From: Haloferax mediterranei ATCC 33500
GTDB taxonomy: Archaea > Halobacteriota > Halobacteria > Halobacteriales > Haloferacaceae
DNA length: 64,000 nt
Direction: 5' to 3'
Assembly (NCBI RefSeq): GCF_000306765.2
Contig: NC_017944.1
Location: forward strand, 434,001-498,000
The notes under the pieces: model-generated
The model's input: only the letters and a program-made list of their open reading frames with translations
What the model was told of the DNA's origin: nothing
Databases searched by the model: none
Shown: piece after piece, positions 53,760 to 62,571 of the stretch
Numbering within the stretch: position 1 is the first letter of the stretch
Layout: the number at the start of each line of letters is the position of its first letter
Made by a program: the position numbers and the translations under genes

Positions 53760-54884
53760 TTAGCTCCGAATCGCTTCGACAGGTCGCTTGTTGGCTGCTT
53801 TCCACGCCGGGTAGATACCGCTGAGGACGCTTGCGAACGCGCCGAAGCAGAACCCGACTATGAGATACCGGGCGCTCGCCCACCGGAACACGAGTAACGG
53901 GTCGCTGTAGAGCGTATCGTACAGGAGCGCACCGATTCCTGCAGACAGGACGGCACCGACTGCTCCGCCGATGACGCCCAAAAGCGTCGCTTCCGCGAGA
54001 ATCATCCGGAGGATGTCTTTGCGTCGGACGCCGACCGCACGGAGCACCCCAATCTCACTACGGCGCTCGATGGTGCTCATCAGCATGACGTTGAGAATAC
54101 TGACGCCGGCGACGACGAGCGATATCGAACCGATGCCGAGAAGGACCAAGTTCAGCGTGCTGAACAGCGAGCCAACACGCTGGTTGAGTCCCCCGTACGA
54201 CGAGGTTCGGACGACCTCTCCTTCGGTGTTGAAGTGGTCTTTCGTCGCGTTAGCGAGGTACTGGGCGGCGTCGCCGTCCTCGGCGATAATCATTACCGAT
54301 GAATAGCCCTGTTTGGAGAGTGCGGGCGGCGAGACAACGACGCGACTATTGCGGTATCCGATACCACCGTCGGAGATAATCGCGCGCACTTTGTACGACT
54401 GGTCGCCGACAATTATCAGGTCGCCAATCGTGACGTTCAGATACGCCGCAGTTTCGTTGTTAATCAGGACACCGGTCCGAAACGGCTGTGGTATCGTTCC
54501 CTTGTGCGCGCTGTATAACTCGCGTGGTTTCGTCACCTGATCGACGCTCGCATACGACTCTCCGGTGTGCGACGAAACCGTAACTCGGCCTTGCTTGACG
54601 GGTATCACCGTCGCATTTGAGGCGACGCCTCTGATAGATTGCACCTGTGACTCCGTCAGATACTGCTGTTCGGCGTCTTCACCGGGCATGACCGTCGCTT
54701 GGTCCGTAATATCGCTGAACTGCTGGGCCGTGCCGTAGCGGAGTGCGGACCCGGTGATTCCAAGTCCGGCGATAGCGATAACGCCGATGACGATGCCGAG
54801 AGCCGCCAGTATCGTCCGAAGCCTGTTTCGCCACAGGTTTCGCCAAGCCATAACGATGCTCGGCAGTCTGCGACTGGCATCCAT
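53760..54884 (-). CDS. MacB/FtsX-type ABC transporter permease
   Basis: A 374-residue permease with an N-terminal span (MAWRNLWRNRLRTILAALGI), a large extracellular MacB-like periplasmic-core domain of about 200 residues, and three C-terminal spans (LNLVLLGIGSISLVVAGVSI, LGVIGGAVGAVLSAGIGALL, LIVGFCFGAFASVLSGIYPA). This is the LolC/MacB/FtsX topology, which exports or extracts lipids, lipoproteins or peptides using the ATPase encoded just upstream. The start is 5 bp from that gene's stop. Confidence 0.92.
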   Translation of the reverse strand: MDASRRLPSIVMAWRNLWRNRLRTILAALGIVIGVIAIAGLGITGSALRYGTAQQFSDITDQATVMPGEDAEQQYLTESQVQSIRGVASNATVIPVKQGRVTVSSHTGESYASVDQVTKPRELYSAHKGTIPQPFRTGVLINNETAAYLNVTIGDLIIVGDQSYKVRAIISDGGIGYRNSRVVVSPPALSKQGYSSVMIIAEDGDAAQYLANATKDHFNTEGEVVRTSSYGGLNQRVGSLFSTLNLVLLGIGSISLVVAGVSILNVMLMSTIERRSEIGVLRAVGVRRKDILRMILAEATLLGVIGGAVGAVLSAGIGALLYDTLYSDPLLVFRWASARYLIVGFCFGAFASVLSGIYPAWKAANKRPVEAIRS

Positions 54885-54889
54885 TCAGA

Positions 54890-55552
54890 TCACCGTCTCA
54901 CTCCATCGACTAGTTCGACCGTGCGGTCGGCGTAGTCGGTTAGTTGTGTGTCGTGTGTGACCGCCGCGATTGCGACGTTCTCCTCGTTTTTGATCCGCGT
55001 CAACTCGTCGAGAATCGTCGCACCGGTATCTTGGTCGAGATTCCCCGTCGGTTCGTCCGCGAGGATGATATGTGGTTCGTTGACGAGGGCGCGAGCGATG
55101 GCGACGCGCTGCTTTTGGCCGCCAGAGAGCTGGTTCGGCTTGTGAGAGAGTCGGTCACCGAGACCAACGCGGTGGAGTAGGTCTTTCGCCCGGTTTTTCC
55201 GGTCAACGCTCGAATCCCACATCGAGGGGACTTGGACGTTCTCGACCGCGGTGAAGATGGGCAAGAGGTGGTACGCTTGGAAGACGAACCCGATGCTCTC
55301 GCGGCGATGTTCGGTGAGTCCGTCGGTTCCGAGGTCCGTCACGTCCTGTCCGTCGAGGGTGACGGTCCCCTCGGTCGGCGTGTCGAGCAGGCCGATGACG
55401 TTCAACAGCGTACTCTTACCGGACCCCGAGGGACCGACGATTGCGACCATCTCTCCGCGGTTGACGGTAAAATCGACGTCATCTAAGGCGGCGATTTCCT
55501 CGTCACCGTTGGTGTAGCGTTTTACCACGCCGTCGAGTTCGATGACGCTCAT
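54890..55552 (-). CDS. ABC transporter ATP-binding protein (MacB/LolD-type)
   Basis: 220 residues with Walker A GPSGSGKST, signature LSGGQKQRVAIARAL, Walker B IILADEPTGNLD and switch His in VTHD. Closest in type to the LolD/MacB/FtsE ATPases that pair with permeases such as the next gene. It overlaps the end of the upstream gene by 4 bp, so translation is coupled. Confidence 0.95.
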   Translation of the reverse strand: MSVIELDGVVKRYTNGDEEIAALDDVDFTVNRGEMVAIVGPSGSGKSTLLNVIGLLDTPTEGTVTLDGQDVTDLGTDGLTEHRRESIGFVFQAYHLLPIFTAVENVQVPSMWDSSVDRKNRAKDLLHRVGLGDRLSHKPNQLSGGQKQRVAIARALVNEPHIILADEPTGNLDQDTGATILDELTRIKNEENVAIAAVTHDTQLTDYADRTVELVDGVRR

Positions 55553-56793
55553 CGTCGTTTCCAGAGAGTGTAGACACCGCCGACGAGACCAACGACGACG
55601 AGTAAGGGAACGACGATGCCGCCGAGATTGAGAGAGCCGCCGGAAGACGAGGTGTCACGAACTTGAGACGGGCGCTCCGGGGGCTCTCTGTCCATCTGCG
55701 GAGCCGGTCGTGAGGGGCCCTGGGTCGAACTGAGGTTGATCCGTACGGTTTCGGTCTTCTGTTCGCCATCGACGAGATATCTGACGCGGATGGGAATCTC
55801 GGTGGCGTTGCTCTCCGTTCGGGCGATTAGTTCGAACGTGTCGAACTTACTGTCGTTGACTGCGCCGACGAAGTACTCGCCAGAGGCACCCATCGGGCTT
55901 ACGGACTTCGTGTCCTTGACTCGTAGCAGGACGGACTTGACGTTCGAGCCACCGACGTTCGCGGCGTCACCTTGGACGGTGACGATACCCGAACCGGACG
56001 CTTCGACGCCCACGAGTCTGATTTTTCCGTCGATTCGGTTCCCGGTGCCGGCCGACTCGTTGACGACATCGAACGTCGTCTCGTCAGTAACCGTCTTGAT
56101 GGCACCACCGCTCGTCTTGTAGGTCACGTTCGCAGAGAGCGTCTGCGCTCCGGGGTCGTCGAACGTCACGTTGTATCGGAACGAGCGGTCCACACCCGGT
56201 TCGATAGAACCGGTGATGCGCTTGGGGTCCGTCGCCGACCCGTTCCCCGAGAGTCGCACCTCGACAGACGAGATCGGCTTAGCGTCGCCGTTGGCGACTG
56301 TGACGTTGACCGGGGTCTCAGACTCGGCGGCTGACTCGGACGCTTGAACTGAGACCAACACCGGTTCTCGGTCCGTGACCGTCACTAACACCGGGTACTC
56401 GAAGTGTCGGTGGCCGCCGTTGCGCGTTTTGACGACGGCGTGAACCCGGAGATAGTGGCTCCCCGTCTCTTGGAGGGAAAGCGAGACGGGAACAGAGAGC
56501 GTATTACCCGGCGCGATAGCGCCGATATTCTCGACGCGGCCGTGCTCGTCGGTACCGCCGGGGCCGCGAACGTACACGTCAGTCAGTTTAACGGCCTGCC
56601 CGCTACTGCCCATATTCGAGATGTTCGCCGTCACAGTGAAATCCTGTCCCGGTGACGGACTCGTCGGCGCGGTCCGAACACCCGAGATTGAAACGCTCGT
56701 TTGGTCTGCCGACGCGACATCAACGCCGGCGAGACCAGCATTCAGCGCGACTGCGCACAGAACGACGAGAGACAACAGTCGAACGCGTTTCAT
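55549..56793 (-). CDS. Exported CARDB-like protein, ABC exporter accessory
   Basis: Start taken at 56793 (MKRVRLLSLVVLCAVALNAG), giving a signal peptide that ends near VASA-DQ; the longer reading from 56904 lacks one. 414 residues. Two to three immunoglobulin-like CARDB-type domains are seen (GQDFTVTANISNMGSSGQAV, ETPVNVTVANGDAKPISSVE, VTVQGDAANVGGSNVKSVLL). A C-terminal span (LGGIVVPLLVVVGLVGGVYT) anchors it. Gene order and overlap with the ATPase make it the extracellular partner of the exporter. Confidence 0.83.
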   Translation of the reverse strand: MKRVRLLSLVVLCAVALNAGLAGVDVASADQTSVSISGVRTAPTSPSPGQDFTVTANISNMGSSGQAVKLTDVYVRGPGGTDEHGRVENIGAIAPGNTLSVPVSLSLQETGSHYLRVHAVVKTRNGGHRHFEYPVLVTVTDREPVLVSVQASESAAESETPVNVTVANGDAKPISSVEVRLSGNGSATDPKRITGSIEPGVDRSFRYNVTFDDPGAQTLSANVTYKTSGGAIKTVTDETTFDVVNESAGTGNRIDGKIRLVGVEASGSGIVTVQGDAANVGGSNVKSVLLRVKDTKSVSPMGASGEYFVGAVNDSKFDTFELIARTESNATEIPIRVRYLVDGEQKTETVRINLSSTQGPSRPAPQMDREPPERPSQVRDTSSSGGSLNLGGIVVPLLVVVGLVGGVYTLWKRR

Positions 56794-57808
56794 GCGTGAA
56801 CACTCCCGACAACGCGACACGGTGAAACAGTACATCCGCACGAAGCAAGGCGCGCCCGTCGAATCAGGCGTCGCTCGGAGGGTATTTTGGGAATCATATC
56901 CCACATCACCCGCAGATAATATATCAGGTGTTATGAACTTTCTGATATTCGAACGATGACATTAGTCGGTCGGCACCAGCCTATCTCGTGTCTCGACGTG
57001 CCATCCTGATGCTTCCGCTCGGGATCGGTCTAGCGGCCGTAGCGTTCCGGTTGGTGAGGCTCTGGTCCCTCGTTTTCTGGCGTTTCGCCAACGACGCCGC
57101 CATCATGTGAATACTATAGTAGCGTTTGCAAGTCATTGTACACTCAATCGACCGCTGTCGTTCGATCTGATGTGTCACCAGTTGCAAACGCTACTATAGC
57201 CAATCCACAGAGTACGTGATTGCGCGCTGGGGGTGCTCGGTCTATCGAGGCAATGGGGCTGCGGCTCCTCTGTCAGGACCGCAAAGCAGCTCAGGCCAGC
57301 GACCTACCGCCAGAGACGGACACTGCAGCCCCGAGTTCGGGATAACGAATGGGAGAGTTCATGTCTTCATCGGAGACCGAACAAGCAGTAGCGGTCTGAC
57401 ACCGCACTCTCAGAAGCACCCTGACTCAGCTACATCCGGCTATACTCACTCACCATCAAGGTGGACAATGTGGTTCGAGGTTGTGGAAGTAGTTGCTGAC
57501 GAACGCTTCGAATCCACGTAGTCCCGCCTAAACCTGAACTTATACTTGACATATAGCGTTCGGTCGGTGAGTGGGCGTGCTTACGGTCGATTTGGCCAGT
57601 CACCCCATTTCACGTCGACGCAGAGCGACTTGACTGATAACCGGCAAAGCCAGTGCGGGCTTCCTTATTGAAACTTTGCTCAGTTTCACGCCCCACATAG
57701 AGGAGGTGTTCCGAGTCGTCCCTTGAGCCCGAGTTGGATACACATCTTCCCCATAATTAGCATACAATCACTGTAAACGGATACTGTATATGTATACTGA
57801 AAACGGAC
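56794..57808. other. One-kilobase spacer with MITE copy 3
   Basis: No gene is supported over about 1 kb. A 40-codon frame starting GTG near 56991 carries one membrane-like segment (ILMLPLGIGLAAVAFRLV) but has no other support. It is broken by the MITE at 57114-57199. The rest shows no recognisable genes or RNA. Confidence 0.4.
57114..57199 (-). mobile_element. 86-bp MITE-like element, copy 3
   Basis: Opposite orientation to copies 1 and 2. Perfect terminal repeats (actatagtagcgtttgcaa and ttgcaaacgctactatag). Interior shared with the other copies (gacagcggtcgat, tgtacaatgacttgc). It lies next to the ParA/IS6 region. Confidence 0.85.
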
Positions 57809-58225
57809 TTAGAAATCGTAGTCTTCGATTTTCGACCGCTCAAACTGCCGTCGGCCCTCGGCACCTGCTTCTAATTCCTCTGTTGCAACCTCTGAGAGTC
57901 CAACCCTGACGAGTGCCTTCAGGACATCTGCCTTCGAGTTCGTCGTCTCGTCCCGTTCAAGATATTCCAGTGCTCGCTTCCCAACCGAATTGAGGCCGCC
58001 GGTCGATTCGAGTGCTGCAAAGAGTGCTGCGAGGTTCGCATCCCGGAGCGAGAGCGTCTGATTGAGGTCATCATTCTCGAGTCCTTGGTACGCATCTTCG
58101 ACAGCACCTACAAGCTCATTTCCACTGTCATCAGTAGACATTTCTTTTGTTGGTTCACTCGTGTGGCGTTTCTGACTCTTTGCACTCTGGAGAAGTTCTT
58201 CCGCGTTTGGTTTGTCGTCGGACAT
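57809..58225 (-). CDS. Small partner protein of ParA
   Basis: A 138-residue hydrophilic protein beginning MSDDKPNAEELLQSAKSQKR. No DNA-binding motif is obvious; the C-terminal third is helical (LKALVRVGLSEVATEELEAG). It starts 3 bp after the ParA stop, so it is the second gene of the operon and occupies the place where a ParB-like centromere-binding protein would be expected. Confidence 0.7.
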   Translation of the reverse strand: MSDDKPNAEELLQSAKSQKRHTSEPTKEMSTDDSGNELVGAVEDAYQGLENDDLNQTLSLRDANLAALFAALESTGGLNSVGKRALEYLERDETTNSKADVLKALVRVGLSEVATEELEAGAEGRRQFERSKIEDYDF

Positions 58226-58227
58226 AG

Positions 58228-59073
58228 TTATCGGGGGGTGATGTTATCAAGGAGGCGAGTCGTGTTTTCGCGGTACGAAGCAAGTGCTCGGCTGGCACTA
58301 TTGAGGCGCTCGTCTTCGTCGAAGCTAAATAGGGTGTGGCCTGCGTCCTGGCTATTTCCGATGCCAGCGGTTGCCGGGATTGGTTCGCCGACGAGTTCAG
58401 GATGCTCTGCGGCGAGGTCCTCGACAAAATTATCGTGGAGCGAGATACGGCCGTCGACCATCGTCGCGAAGACGAGTGCGAGGTGAAGGTTAACCGCGAG
58501 GTCCTCGTTGATCTCGCTAAGTGTCGTTTCGAGCTTTCGAAGTTGGTTTTCTTCGAAGGCACCGGGCTTCAGTGGGGCAACGACGTTTTCGGCGGCAAAC
58601 AGGCCGTTGAGTGAGATGTTGTCTTCCTTCCCGGGAAGGTCCATCAACACGAAGTCATAGCGGTCACCGAGATCCTCCTCGATGAACGTTCGAAGGAACT
58701 CGTAGCGTTCTTCGACGTCGATATTCGCGAGATTGTTGTCTGCTCCGCCGAGTCCGGGGTCGGCAGGAATGAGATCCGGACCCTCGTCGGTCTCGAATAC
58801 CATCCGGTCGACGACATCAGGAATGTTGCTGCGGATGAAATCCCAGTCAGATCCAAACACTGCAGAAATGGGAGCGTCGAGGTCCTGAATTTCGTCATCG
58901 AGTCCGAACTGTGTTGCGAGGTCGTTTTGCGTTCCCGCAAGGTCGATCAGGAGCGTATCGAGGTTGTGGTCGGTGTGCGCAGCGACTGCGACGTGGGCCG
59001 CTGTCGTTGTCTTTCCCACACCGCCTTTTTCGACGTATGTCGCCGCCGTAATGAGCCCGTTTTCGTATGGCAT
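58228..59073 (-). CDS. ParA/MinD-type partition ATPase
   Basis: Start placed at 59073 (MPYENGLITAATYVEKGGVG) with the deviant Walker A KGGVGKTT at 16-23. Walker B-like LLIDLAG follows and a second ATPase motif VLMDLPGKEDN. 281 residues, matching plasmid-type ParA. Chromosomal or plasmid segregation; next to IS6 debris it suggests a captured plasmid segment. The small gene behind it completes the pair. Confidence 0.88.
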   Translation of the reverse strand: MPYENGLITAATYVEKGGVGKTTTAAHVAVAAHTDHNLDTLLIDLAGTQNDLATQFGLDDEIQDLDAPISAVFGSDWDFIRSNIPDVVDRMVFETDEGPDLIPADPGLGGADNNLANIDVEERYEFLRTFIEEDLGDRYDFVLMDLPGKEDNISLNGLFAAENVVAPLKPGAFEENQLRKLETTLSEINEDLAVNLHLALVFATMVDGRISLHDNFVEDLAAEHPELVGEPIPATAGIGNSQDAGHTLFSFDEDERLNSASRALASYRENTTRLLDNITPR

Positions 59074-59144
59074 TTTCAACTCGTGTTTACAGATGCCGTA
59101 TACATAAACATAATGCACAAACTGTTTTTTGAGAGTGTTTGTGT

Positions 59145-59539
59145 ATGCAGTACGTGATAGACACCGAGACTAAGCTGATTCTTGACGTCGAATTGTTTGG
59201 ACGACATGGGACTGACCCGACTGCTGCGTTTCTCCATCGACTCTCGGAGAAACACGATCTCTCAGATGCTGTGTTTCTCGTTGATGGCTACGGATATCAG
59301 ACTGCCCTCTCTCGATTAGGATTGAGCGGTCGACTTGACTACGTCGAGCGAAACCTCATCGAAAAGTGGTTTCACACCCTCAAAATGCGAACCGACCGCT
59401 TCCATAATTCGTGGGTGGGCAGTCACGGAAGCGTCCGCGAGTGGTTCATACAATTTGCGCAATACTACAATTATCAGAGACCGCATCAAGCGCTCGATGG
59501 ACGAACGCCAGTCGAGGAGGTTACTAACTAGACAGTGCC
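59145..59539 (+). pseudogene. 5'-truncated IS6-type transposase
   Basis: An open frame to 59531 reading MQYVIDTETKLILDVELFGR, GTDPTAAFLHRLSEKHDLSD, VFLVDGYGYQTALSR, LIEKWFHTLKMRTDRFH, YYNYQRPHQALDGRTPVEEV. The three DDE residues are retained (Asp in VIDTE, Asp in LVDGY, Glu in LIEKW with Lys seven residues on), but the N-terminal HTH is missing. The right end ctagacagtgcc (59528-59539) looks like the terminal repeat. No left end is found, so it is inactive as an element. Confidence 0.82.
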
Positions 59540-59740
59540 GGTTTACAGATCATATTCGGATACATATACAGTACACGAATCCTGTTTACAATTACTGTTT
59601 ACAATTATTGGCTAAGAGTCTATTTTTGGAAATGTACTGAACTCGACCACAGTGGATTACGAAGCAATCTGTAACCGAAGCTCATATTCAGATAACAACC
59701 TCCGAAACAGGGTGAACGTCGTCGAGGGGTACGACGTGAG
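59540..59740. other. Spacer after IS6 remnant
   Basis: AT-rich, no gene. Contains repeated gtttacaatta/gtttacaattac near 59583-59606. Confidence 0.35.
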
Positions 59741-60574
59741 TTACCGCTCGACTGGTCGAATCGACCGATAAAATGCAGTCGAGTACGCTGCGAAGAAGCC
59801 ACCCAGAAGGCCACTAATCAGGACCATGAGAACCGTGAGTCCAACAATACCTGCGAGACCGAGGTTCGGAAGTTGAGTCATCGCTGCTGAAGTCGGAGTA
59901 GCACTCTGCGAGGCGACTGTTGGAGTCGTCAGGAGCGAGAACAAGCCACCGAGGACACCAACAACAGCACCGCCAATAGTGACGATAATCGTATAGCCGA
60001 AGACAGATACCAAGTTGTCCTTGACAACCGTCACACTCCGTTTGAGTCCGTTAACCGCGCCGACGTCGTCGATTACGATTGCGTGGCCGAAGAACTGTGT
60101 GACAAACAAGACCGTCAGGTACGCAAGCAGAATCAAGAGTCCAACAAATCCGATAACTGCGAGCGGAAGCAGGCTGACTTGGGACCCCCCACCCACTCCC
60201 ACCACGAACGCACCGCCGACGGCAAGGCCGACGACGCTGACGACTCCGAACACGAGGTTGATCGCGAACAGTCCAAAGTAGACGACCAACAGCGAAACGT
60301 AGTTGGCTTTCCCTTCGTGCACAAACGTCTGGAGAGACGTCCGACGGTCGATTGCTTCGTTCGCCATTCCGAGGATACCACCGATGAAAAACGGCATGAC
60401 GAAAATCAGTAGGCCACTGAATCCAAGCGAGATAAAACTCCCAAGGAGGGGGCTAATAGATTGTGCTATGAGGCCGGGGAGTTGGAAGAGACTGAGGGCG
60501 GCAGCAACAACGAAGAGAATCGGGTTGCGTCTAACTGTACTACCTGCTGTTTGGATGGATCGGAGGGCACCCAT
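59741..60574 (-). CDS. DUF7847-like polytopic membrane protein
   Basis: A 277-residue protein with about six membrane spans, starting MGALRSIQTAGSTVRRNPIL. Long hydrophobic stretches include VSLLVVYFGLFAINLVFGVV and VFGYTIIVTIGGAVVGVLGG. The RxxRRNPxLF start and the layout match haloarchaeal membrane proteins of DUF7847 type. No enzyme motif. Its transcription is divergent from the siroheme reductase. Confidence 0.75.
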   Translation of the reverse strand: MGALRSIQTAGSTVRRNPILFVVAAALSLFQLPGLIAQSISPLLGSFISLGFSGLLIFVMPFFIGGILGMANEAIDRRTSLQTFVHEGKANYVSLLVVYFGLFAINLVFGVVSVVGLAVGGAFVVGVGGGSQVSLLPLAVIGFVGLLILLAYLTVLFVTQFFGHAIVIDDVGAVNGLKRSVTVVKDNLVSVFGYTIIVTIGGAVVGVLGGLFSLLTTPTVASQSATPTSAAMTQLPNLGLAGIVGLTVLMVLISGLLGGFFAAYSTAFYRSIRPVER

Positions 60575-60855
60575 GCGGGAACGTATAAGTCACAAAATAA
60601 AGAATTTTGGATAGTAACGCAGAAAATATGAGAGTAATCAGACAACATCACGAGCGTCAGAAATAGGAGATATATTCACCGGTTTTTGTGACGAGAAGTT
60701 GCGCTCGTTCGACGCCAAACCCTGAATCAACGACCCTTTGGGGCCAGTAGAGCGGTACGCTATCCTTCTGTAACTGGGTAGAGCCGTGTACACATAACGG
60801 GCAGAATTAGCATTGATAGCACACCACATGGTAATTGAGGACATGGGTATGGCAG
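60575..60855. other. Divergent promoter spacer
   Basis: No gene is supported. The minus-strand frame SYRRIAYRSTGPKGSLIQGL here has no family assignment. It should hold the promoter of the siroheme reductase. Confidence 0.35.
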
Positions 60856-62571
60856 GTGCCCACAGTGAACACAGTCGAACGATGGAAACAAGAAAAACAC
60901 CCCCTCGACGTTATCGAGGACGTCTACGAGTACGCGGAAGGAAACCTATCCTTCGAGGAGATTGAAGAACGGGCAGGCGACGGCGAGTGGGAGCGCCTGA
61001 AGTGGGCTGGGATGTACGCTCACGGACGCCAGAACGACTACTTCATGCTCCGGACGAAAGTCCCCGGTGGGTTCCTCACCCCTGAACAGGCTGAGGTCGT
61101 CGGTACGGTCGCCGACGAATACGCCACCGCGCCCGGGGAGCATGGTGGTGAGGAACAAAACGAAATCTGGGGTGACGCATTTCTGGACATCACCACCCGC
61201 CAAGACGTCCAGATGCACTGGATAGAGGTCACGGACATGCCCGCAATCTGGGAAACGTACGAAGATGTCGGCCTGACCACGATTCAGGGCTGTGGGGATT
61301 CCGCGCGCAACGTCCTCGGTTGCCCGGCGGCCGGTCTCGACGACCACGAGTGCTTCAACGCCCAGCCGGTTATCGACGCCGTCTCGGACTTTTTCACGAA
61401 TAACCGAGAGTACGCCAACCTCCCGCGGAAGTTCAAGATGACCATCACGGGCTGTCAGGAGGACTGCGCCCAGTCGCAAATCAACGACGTCGGTCTCGTC
61501 CCGGCTCGAAAGAATATCGACGGCGAGGATATCTACGGCTTCCACGCCCGCGTCGGTGGCGGCCTCTCAGACGGTCCGCGGATGGCCTCGAACATCGATG
61601 TATTCATTCGTCCCGAGGACGCCGTGGAGTTCTGTCGCGCGGTCGCTCAGACGTTCAAAGAACTGGGCGACCGCACCAACCGTGGACTCTGCCGGATGCG
61701 CTACCTCGTTCAGCAGATGGGACCGCAGAAGTTCGAGGCGGCCGTCCGCGACCGCTGTGACGTCGCTCTCCATTCTCGGGGGCAGGACCTCACCCGTGGC
61801 TACCGAGGCGACCACGTTGGTGTCCATCCCCAGAAACAGGACGGCCTGTTCTACGTCGGCTTCAACGTCATCGCCGGACGGATGGGCGGCGACGAACTCA
61901 CGGCAGCGGCGCGGGCAGCCAAGAGATACGGGACCGACGATACCTCGATCCGGTTAGCGACCGACCAGAACTTTCTCATCACACATATCCCTGAGGAGAA
62001 TCTCTCGGCACTGCTGAACGAGCCTTTCGCCCGGAAGTACGAGCACGACCCCGGTCCATTCGCCCGTGGCGTGGTCGGCTGTACCGGCTCGGAGTTCTGC
62101 AACTACGGAATCATCGAGACGAAAAAACGCGTCTACCGCTGGGCGCGGACGTTAGACCGCCAGATAGACACGCCGGACGACCTCGACGTGGTTCGGATGC
62201 ACATGTCGGGCTGTTCGGCCTCCTGTGCACAGCCCCAAATCGCGGATATCGGCTTCCGCGGTGAGACCGTCGCGGTGGACGACCCTGAAGGGACCACGAA
62301 CGAGGAGGGCGACAACATCGTCGAGGGCATGGACGTCGGCCTCGGCGGGAGCCTCGGCACCGACAACGAGTTCCTCGATTGGGTCGAGCACGCGGTCCCT
62401 GCACAGGCCGTCGTTCCGGCGTTGCAACAGCTCTTCGACGACTTCGCCGAAGAGCGCGACCCCGGCGAGCGGTTCTACGAATGGACCCGTCGCGTGAGCA
62501 ACGACCGCCTTCGAAGAATCATGCAACGGGCGAACGCCAACGTCTCCGGAGGGGTCGCTCATGACGACTGA
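60856..62571 (+). CDS. nirA: Siroheme-[4Fe-4S] ferredoxin-nitrite/sulfite reductase
   Basis: No in-frame ATG is near the expected start, so I choose GTG 60856 (VPTVNTVERWKQEKHPLDVI); GTG 60865 is possible. About 570 residues with the two NIR/SIR half-repeats. The siroheme/cluster cysteines are in GCTGSEFCNYGIIETKKR and MSGCSASCAQPQIADIG; each half also has the parasitic-type GCxxDSARNxxGCPAAG segment. Reduces nitrite to ammonia or sulfite to sulfide, using ferredoxin. The FrhB-like gene that follows overlaps by 11 bp. Nitrite is favoured by similarity to NirA-type haloarchaeal enzymes but cannot be proved. Confidence 0.85.
   Translation: MPTVNTVERWKQEKHPLDVIEDVYEYAEGNLSFEEIEERAGDGEWERLKWAGMYAHGRQNDYFMLRTKVPGGFLTPEQAEVVGTVADEYATAPGEHGGEEQNEIWGDAFLDITTRQDVQMHWIEVTDMPAIWETYEDVGLTTIQGCGDSARNVLGCPAAGLDDHECFNAQPVIDAVSDFFTNNREYANLPRKFKMTITGCQEDCAQSQINDVGLVPARKNIDGEDIYGFHARVGGGLSDGPRMASNIDVFIRPEDAVEFCRAVAQTFKELGDRTNRGLCRMRYLVQQMGPQKFEAAVRDRCDVALHSRGQDLTRGYRGDHVGVHPQKQDGLFYVGFNVIAGRMGGDELTAAARAAKRYGTDDTSIRLATDQNFLITHIPEENLSALLNEPFARKYEHDPGPFARGVVGCTGSEFCNYGIIETKKRVYRWARTLDRQIDTPDDLDVVRMHMSGCSASCAQPQIADIGFRGETVAVDDPEGTTNEEGDNIVEGMDVGLGGSLGTDNEFLDWVEHAVPAQAVVPALQQLFDDFAEERDPGERFYEWTRRVSNDRLRRIMQRANANVSGGVAHDD

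Noticed and set aside
57216..57521. 101-codon plus-strand frame after MITE copy 3
   Set aside because: No domain, poor start context and uneven composition; likely random open frame.
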